DNA from: Candidatus Geothermarchaeota archaeon | GTDB lineage: Archaea > Thermoproteota > Nitrososphaeria > Geothermarchaeales > JDFR-13 | Direction of reading: 5' to 3' | Length of the DNA: 9,849 nt | Assembly: GCA_015522055.1 (NCBI GenBank) | Contig: WAMZ01000034.1 | Location: 1 to 9,849 of the forward strand | Part shown: positions 6,373 to 9,849 of the stretch, one piece after another | Position numbering within the stretch: the first letter of the stretch is position 1 | Layout of the letters: each line of letters opens with the position of its first letter | Position numbers and translations under genes: made by a program | Notes under the pieces: generated by a model | Databases searched by the model: none | What the model was told of the DNA's origin: nothing | Seen by the model: only the letters and a program-made list of their open reading frames with translations

Positions 6373-6390
6373 AAAATTTTATATTGTATA
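6373..6390 (+). promoter_or_regulatory. radA promoter TATA box
   Basis: AAAATTTTATATTGTATA lies in the 53-bp gap between asnS and radA. Its centre near 6380 predicts a transcription start near 6405 and a leader of about 14 nt. That leader contains the Shine-Dalgarno-like GTGGGGAG at 6405-6412. radA therefore probably has its own promoter even if some transcripts read through from asnS. Confidence 0.5.
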
Positions 6391-6418
6391 GATACATCTG
6401 TATAGTGGGGAGATTGCT

Positions 6419-7387
6419 GTGGAAGAGGTCAGTTTGAAGGAGGTACCTGGAATTGGTGATGTAACCGCTAGAAAACTTATGGAGTTGGGTATAACGGATG
6501 CTAAGGGACTACTTCTATATTCTCCTATCCAGTTGGCTGAGATGCTTAATACGGCGGTTGAGAGGGCTGAGAAGATAATATTGAATGCGTATAACCTGTT
6601 GAAGGAGCGTGGCTTGATAGAGGATGACTTCGTGACTGCAGACTATCTCCTGGAGAAGATTAGTATGAGGAAATATATTACGACTGGCTCCAAGAATCTA
6701 GATAACCTTTTGAGAGGTGGGGTGGCCACTGGGGCCGTTACCGAGTTTTATGGTGAATTCGGGTCGGGGAAGACCCAACTATGCCACTCTCTAGCTGTAA
6801 ATGTCCAGCTTTCCGAGGATGAGGGTGGCCTAGCTAAGAACGCTATATACATAGATACTGAGAAGACATTTAGTCCCTCGAGGATAGTTGATATAGCTAA
6901 TGCTAGGGGGTTGGATCCTAGGGATACACTTCATAGAATCATTGTTGCAAGGGCTTATAATACTACTCATCTACTGCTTTTGAGCCATTCACTGCCTAGG
7001 AAGATTAAGGAGAATAATGTTGGTCTAGTGGCTATTGACTCGGCCATAGCTCCATTCAGAGCAGAGTATATTGGGCGTGGTAAGCTGTCGGAGAGGCAGC
7101 AACTACTAAACAGGTTTATGCATGAACTGCTTAGGATTGCGGAGATATATGATGTGGCTGTGGTTATAACTAATCAGGTTCAGGAGCAGCCTGACATCAT
7201 GTTTGGAGATCCGACGAAGCCTGTGGGTGGCCATGTAGTGGCCCACGCAGTTACATATAGGATATACCTGAGGAAGTCGAAGAAGAATCTAAGGATAGCT
7301 ATGATAGTTGATAGCCCCGAGCATCCACCTGGTGAGGCTGTTTTCGCAATAACAAGGGCTGGAATAGTCGATCCGGAAGGTATATAA
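6419..7387 (+). CDS. radA: RadA DNA strand-exchange recombinase
   Basis: The archaeal RecA/Rad51 recombinase, 322 residues, which polymerises on single-stranded DNA and catalyses homologous pairing and strand exchange in repair. The N-terminal helix-hairpin-helix DNA-binding domain (about 5-45, VPGIGDVTARKL) is followed by the subunit-contact motif FVTA (71-74), Walker A GEFGSGKT (112-119), Walker B LVAID (203-207), loop L1 (RAEYIGRGKLSERQQ, 214-228) and loop L2 (252-276, NQVQ to GGHVVAH). The C terminus has the typical PPGEAVFAIT. Length and all key residues are normal for full RadA rather than the shorter RadB paralogue. The start is GTG at 6419, supported by GTGGGGAG six bases upstream. 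Its proximity to cdc6 and asnS makes this a core-genome block. Confidence 0.97.
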   Translation: MEEVSLKEVPGIGDVTARKLMELGITDAKGLLLYSPIQLAEMLNTAVERAEKIILNAYNLLKERGLIEDDFVTADYLLEKISMRKYITTGSKNLDNLLRGGVATGAVTEFYGEFGSGKTQLCHSLAVNVQLSEDEGGLAKNAIYIDTEKTFSPSRIVDIANARGLDPRDTLHRIIVARAYNTTHLLLLSHSLPRKIKENNVGLVAIDSAIAPFRAEYIGRGKLSERQQLLNRFMHELLRIAEIYDVAVVITNQVQEQPDIMFGDPTKPVGGHVVAHAVTYRIYLRKSKKNLRIAMIVDSPEHPPGEAVFAITRAGIVDPEGI

Positions 7388-7392
7388 ATCAA

Positions 7393-7416
7393 GCCTCCCT
7401 CTGGAGGCCGCCAGAG
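7393..7416 (+). terminator. Overlapping alternative hairpins after radA
   Basis: Two stems share bases: GCCTCC-CTCT-GGAGGC (7393-7408) and CTCTGG-AGGCCG-CCAGAG (7399-7416). Only one can form at a time. They lie 5 bp after the radA stop and before the next TATA box, so a role in ending or stabilising the radA mRNA is the simplest reading. There is no strong T-run directly behind them. Confidence 0.4.
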
Positions 7417-7426
7417 TTAAGACTTA

Positions 7427-7438
7427 AATTTATATATA
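7427..7438 (+). promoter_or_regulatory. TATA box for the surface protein gene
   Basis: AATTTATATATA, within a longer AT-only run, is a strong archaeal TATA match. It predicts transcription start near 7457-7460 and a leader of about 50 nt. Confidence 0.6.
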
Positions 7439-7463
7439 GATATACTGTGTGATACATTATTAT

Positions 7464-7482
7464 AACCATACCCGGTATGGTT
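7464..7482. promoter_or_regulatory. Perfect 19-bp palindrome, putative operator
   Basis: AACCATACC and GGTATGGTT are exact reverse complements separated by a single C. The site begins a few bases after the transcription start predicted from the TATA box at 7427-7438. This is where archaeal dimeric repressors commonly bind to block polymerase. In RNA the 1-nt spacer could not form a hairpin loop without opening stem pairs, so a DNA-level site is more likely than a leader hairpin. Confidence 0.6.
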
Positions 7483-7508
7483 CACATACACAAGTTATAC
7501 ATAATACG

Positions 7509-9849
7509 GTGTTCAAGGTGAGGGGGAGTTTTGTATTTGTCTTGGCGATATTGATATTGGGTTTAATTACAGGACTTCCTTATGGCGTCCTTGGGCAGGG
7601 TGTTAAAGAGACTATTAATATATATACTGCATATGATTCGCTGCTGATCCGGATGGAGCTGAGGGGGGCTCCCGAGGTATATCAGTATTTCGTCGCCGAT
7701 TTTGGGCAGGCCGCCGCTGGTGTCTCCGAGTTCACCATTAGCTTTATCAAGGTAAATAGATGGGTTGACACATATACATATTTTCTCGATGGTGTATGGT
7801 ATGAGGGCACTGGCATCGAGTATGTTCCTGGTACCAAGGCTGTGTTAGCCATAAACACTACATCGGTCTTCAGTGACGTAGCTGGCTTTGCATCGTCACT
7901 GTCTAGGGAGTTTATGCTGGCCTTCAGCTATAAATATAGGGATAACAGGGGTGTTTACCATTATCAATCGCCGTATAGCGATGTGGTCTATAATTCGAAG
8001 CTTTTCTCCTATATAGATTCACTTCCATATGCCGTGGCTAAGTGGGCGCCGGTCACCAGGTTACCATCCCTAGATTACTATAATATAACTATTAGGATGG
8101 ATGTAAGGAGGGGTGTCGGCGACCTATTCATATCATATATTAGTCACAGCGATGGGGGTTTCAGGACGCTCCTGGGCCAGATTGATTGGGAGCCCTATGC
8201 TAACGACTCAATCGATGTTGATCTAACAATTTACTCTAGATATATCCTTCTATCCAATGTACCTGGATATTATAATGTATCCCAGTTGGATGGCTATCTA
8301 TATGTATATAGCGCATCCATACCCCCTGGTAGGGAGGATAACCCCCTAGATATATCGATCGGCATCGACTACCCATTGATAGTTGTATCGAGGGACTTCA
8401 ACTCAACAGATTTTACTCCAGGTAGTAGCGTCGAGGTGTTGCTTAAGGTTGAGAACATAGGGGGCTCCGATGTGGGGCCGATTGAATTGAGGGAGTATGT
8501 TTGGTGGGACGGTGTATCGGTGGAGCTGGTTTCTGGTGATGTTGAATCTAGGATACCTTCCTTGGGGGCGGAAGAGAGTAGGATCATGAAGTATATAGTT
8601 AGGATTAATGGGGTGGTTGATGATCTATATATTGGCCCGGCCGAGGCCAAGGTGGGGCTGCCAAGCAACATTACCCTATTATACCTATCTCAATCGAATA
8701 TATTGCATAGGGATGGTCCCCTTATAGATGTAAGTCTAGATATCCAAGACACTGTGGTGGAGGTTGGGCAAGAATATACATATAAAGCCATTGTGAGGAA
8801 TAGGGGTTTATCACCTGCAGATAATTTAATTGTGGGTGAGTATGTAATAGGTAGCTTGGATCCCGAGGAAGAGAGGATTGTGGAAATAACAATATCTCCT
8901 AAGACACCCGCCGATATAGTTATGCCGACCGCAGTCGAGGTAAGCTACATCTTTAATGAGTCTGTCTATCAAGTTACTTCGCCGAGCCTATACATTCCAT
9001 TCAAGCCTCTTTCCATTCTATATCCAGCTATTGAAGTATCTGTGGATAATTTCTTCAACGGCTCGACACTAAATATGAGTCTATTAATCAGAAATAATGG
9101 GCTTGTCGAGGCTAGTGACATCTACATATCATCGGATTTGTCTGGTTTAGAAGGGTATCTAGAGTATTTGGGTGGTGGCTTTACTCAAAGGGGTTCACTT
9201 CTTACCGTCGATGGGCTTGCCCTTGGATTGGGTGAGGAATTAACTATCAATGCAGTGTTCAGTGTGGTCTCTGATGAGCCATTCATACTACCAGTTTATA
9301 ATATATCTGTGGCTGGGCAGCCTAGCCTTACCATCGAGACACCCGTAGACATATTCTTCAATAAATCTATTGATCTTGAGCTCAGAACATCTGGGGAGGA
9401 GATGGTTATAGACTATCCATTTAATGTATCGGCATTAGTTAGGAATAATGCGGGGTTACCAATCTATAATGTGACTATGTTGATAGGGAACTATAGCGGA
9501 GATTTGGATGTGCAGTATACCGTTAATAATGTGTCTTTTGTTGATAGCGGCGGCTCAACTGTTTTGGAGGCTAGTGTAACGGCGGAGAGCGAGGGAGTGT
9601 ATCTACTTAGGGATGTGAAGATCTCATTTATATTCGGGGGATTGCTTAGGGAGTTCGGGCTTGGCGACATCAGAATTAAATTCTTATATGGTCTTAGGGT
9701 AAGTGGTGGGTTTGAGCCGCCTAGTGTAGATGAGGCTTCTGAGACTACCCTCAAGATAGTTTTCACCAGTGACTGCCCTGAATGTGTATCAAACATTGTT
9801 CTTAGTGTATCGTTGCCTGAGGGCCTGGCTTTCGAGGATGGTTCTAGGG
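7509..9849 (+). CDS. Large exported surface glycoprotein with CARDB-like repeats, 3' end outside window
   Basis: An uninterrupted frame of 780 codons runs off the right edge. Residues 1-30 form a signal peptide: a short basic start (K3, R5), then a hydrophobic core SFVFVLAILILGLITG. After a unique region to about 300 come repeated beta-sandwich modules with the pattern of CARDB/COG1361 domains. Recognisable strands include EVLLKVENIGGS (309-320), YKAIVRNRGLSPADN (425-439), MSLLIRNNGLVEASD (523-537), VSALVRNNAGLPIYN (640-654) and a module from about 746. There are 15 N-x-S/T sequons (N116, 192, 232, 256, 298, 387, 483, 517, 522, 598, 618, 639, 654, 661, 674). This suggests a glycosylated cell-surface or S-layer-associated protein; its ligand is unknown. 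A CPEC pair lies at 756-759. The outer GTG is used for numbering. GTG 7518 has GGTG at 7508-7511 and may be the true start. An anchor may lie beyond the window. Confidence 0.85.
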   Translation, partial: MFKVRGSFVFVLAILILGLITGLPYGVLGQGVKETINIYTAYDSLLIRMELRGAPEVYQYFVADFGQAAAGVSEFTISFIKVNRWVDTYTYFLDGVWYEGTGIEYVPGTKAVLAINTTSVFSDVAGFASSLSREFMLAFSYKYRDNRGVYHYQSPYSDVVYNSKLFSYIDSLPYAVAKWAPVTRLPSLDYYNITIRMDVRRGVGDLFISYISHSDGGFRTLLGQIDWEPYANDSIDVDLTIYSRYILLSNVPGYYNVSQLDGYLYVYSASIPPGREDNPLDISIGIDYPLIVVSRDFNSTDFTPGSSVEVLLKVENIGGSDVGPIELREYVWWDGVSVELVSGDVESRIPSLGAEESRIMKYIVRINGVVDDLYIGPAEAKVGLPSNITLLYLSQSNILHRDGPLIDVSLDIQDTVVEVGQEYTYKAIVRNRGLSPADNLIVGEYVIGSLDPEEERIVEITISPKTPADIVMPTAVEVSYIFNESVYQVTSPSLYIPFKPLSILYPAIEVSVDNFFNGSTLNMSLLIRNNGLVEASDIYISSDLSGLEGYLEYLGGGFTQRGSLLTVDGLALGLGEELTINAVFSVVSDEPFILPVYNISVAGQPSLTIETPVDIFFNKSIDLELRTSGEEMVIDYPFNVSALVRNNAGLPIYNVTMLIGNYSGDLDVQYTVNNVSFVDSGGSTVLEASVTAESEGVYLLRDVKISFIFGGLLREFGLGDIRIKFLYGLRVSGGFEPPSVDEASETTLKIVFTSDCPECVSNIVLSVSLPEGLAFEDGSR

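Noticed and set aside
8369..9796. Minus-strand open frames of about 100 codons at 8369-8671 and 9491-9796
   Set aside because: Both are shadows of the continuous plus-strand surface-protein frame, which shows a signal peptide and repeat structure.

Overview
The window looks like hyperthermophilic archaeal DNA of the Thermoproteota (Crenarchaeota), most plausibly from the Thermoproteales or a relative. The evidence is an Orc1/Cdc6 initiator, archaeal RadA, an archaeal-type asparaginyl-tRNA synthetase, an intron-containing tRNA-Pro with a bulge-helix-bulge splice motif, TATA-box promoters placed about 25 bp before starts, GGTG-type Shine-Dalgarno sites, and dominant AGG/ATA codons. The genus is not proven.

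Left end (1-1163): an AT-rich stretch without a clear gene, then a free-standing LAGLIDADG homing endonuclease. It stops 4 bp short of the 3' end (encoded CCA) of an oppositely oriented tRNA-Pro(GGG), which carries an 18-nt canonical intron. This is the most mobile-looking part of the window.

1164-1925: a strongly T/G-skewed tract, probably the tRNA promoter on one strand and a T-run terminator on the other. It leads into a small exported protein very rich in Met, Cys and His, with three H-M-x-E-C-x-x-M-M repeats. A convergent 96-residue acidic orphan follows.

2003-7387 is a housekeeping block for replication, repair and translation. An orc1/cdc6 gene on the minus strand diverges from a plus-strand cluster of AMMECR1-domain protein, GT-B glycosyltransferase and asnS (gaps of 12 and 1 bp). 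radA follows with its own promoter. A divergent cdc6 intergenic region is a classical place for an archaeal origin, but no convincing origin recognition box was found.

7388-9849: an intergenic region with two mutually exclusive hairpins, a strong TATA box and a perfect 19-bp palindrome just after the expected transcription start. It precedes a large exported surface protein (at least 780 codons, running off the right edge) with repeated CARDB/COG1361-like modules and 15 N-glycosylation sequons.

No CRISPR array, insertion sequence or defence operon is visible. The items most worth following up are the Met/Cys/His repeat protein, the palindromic putative operator before the surface-protein gene, and the endonuclease abutting an intron-bearing tRNA.
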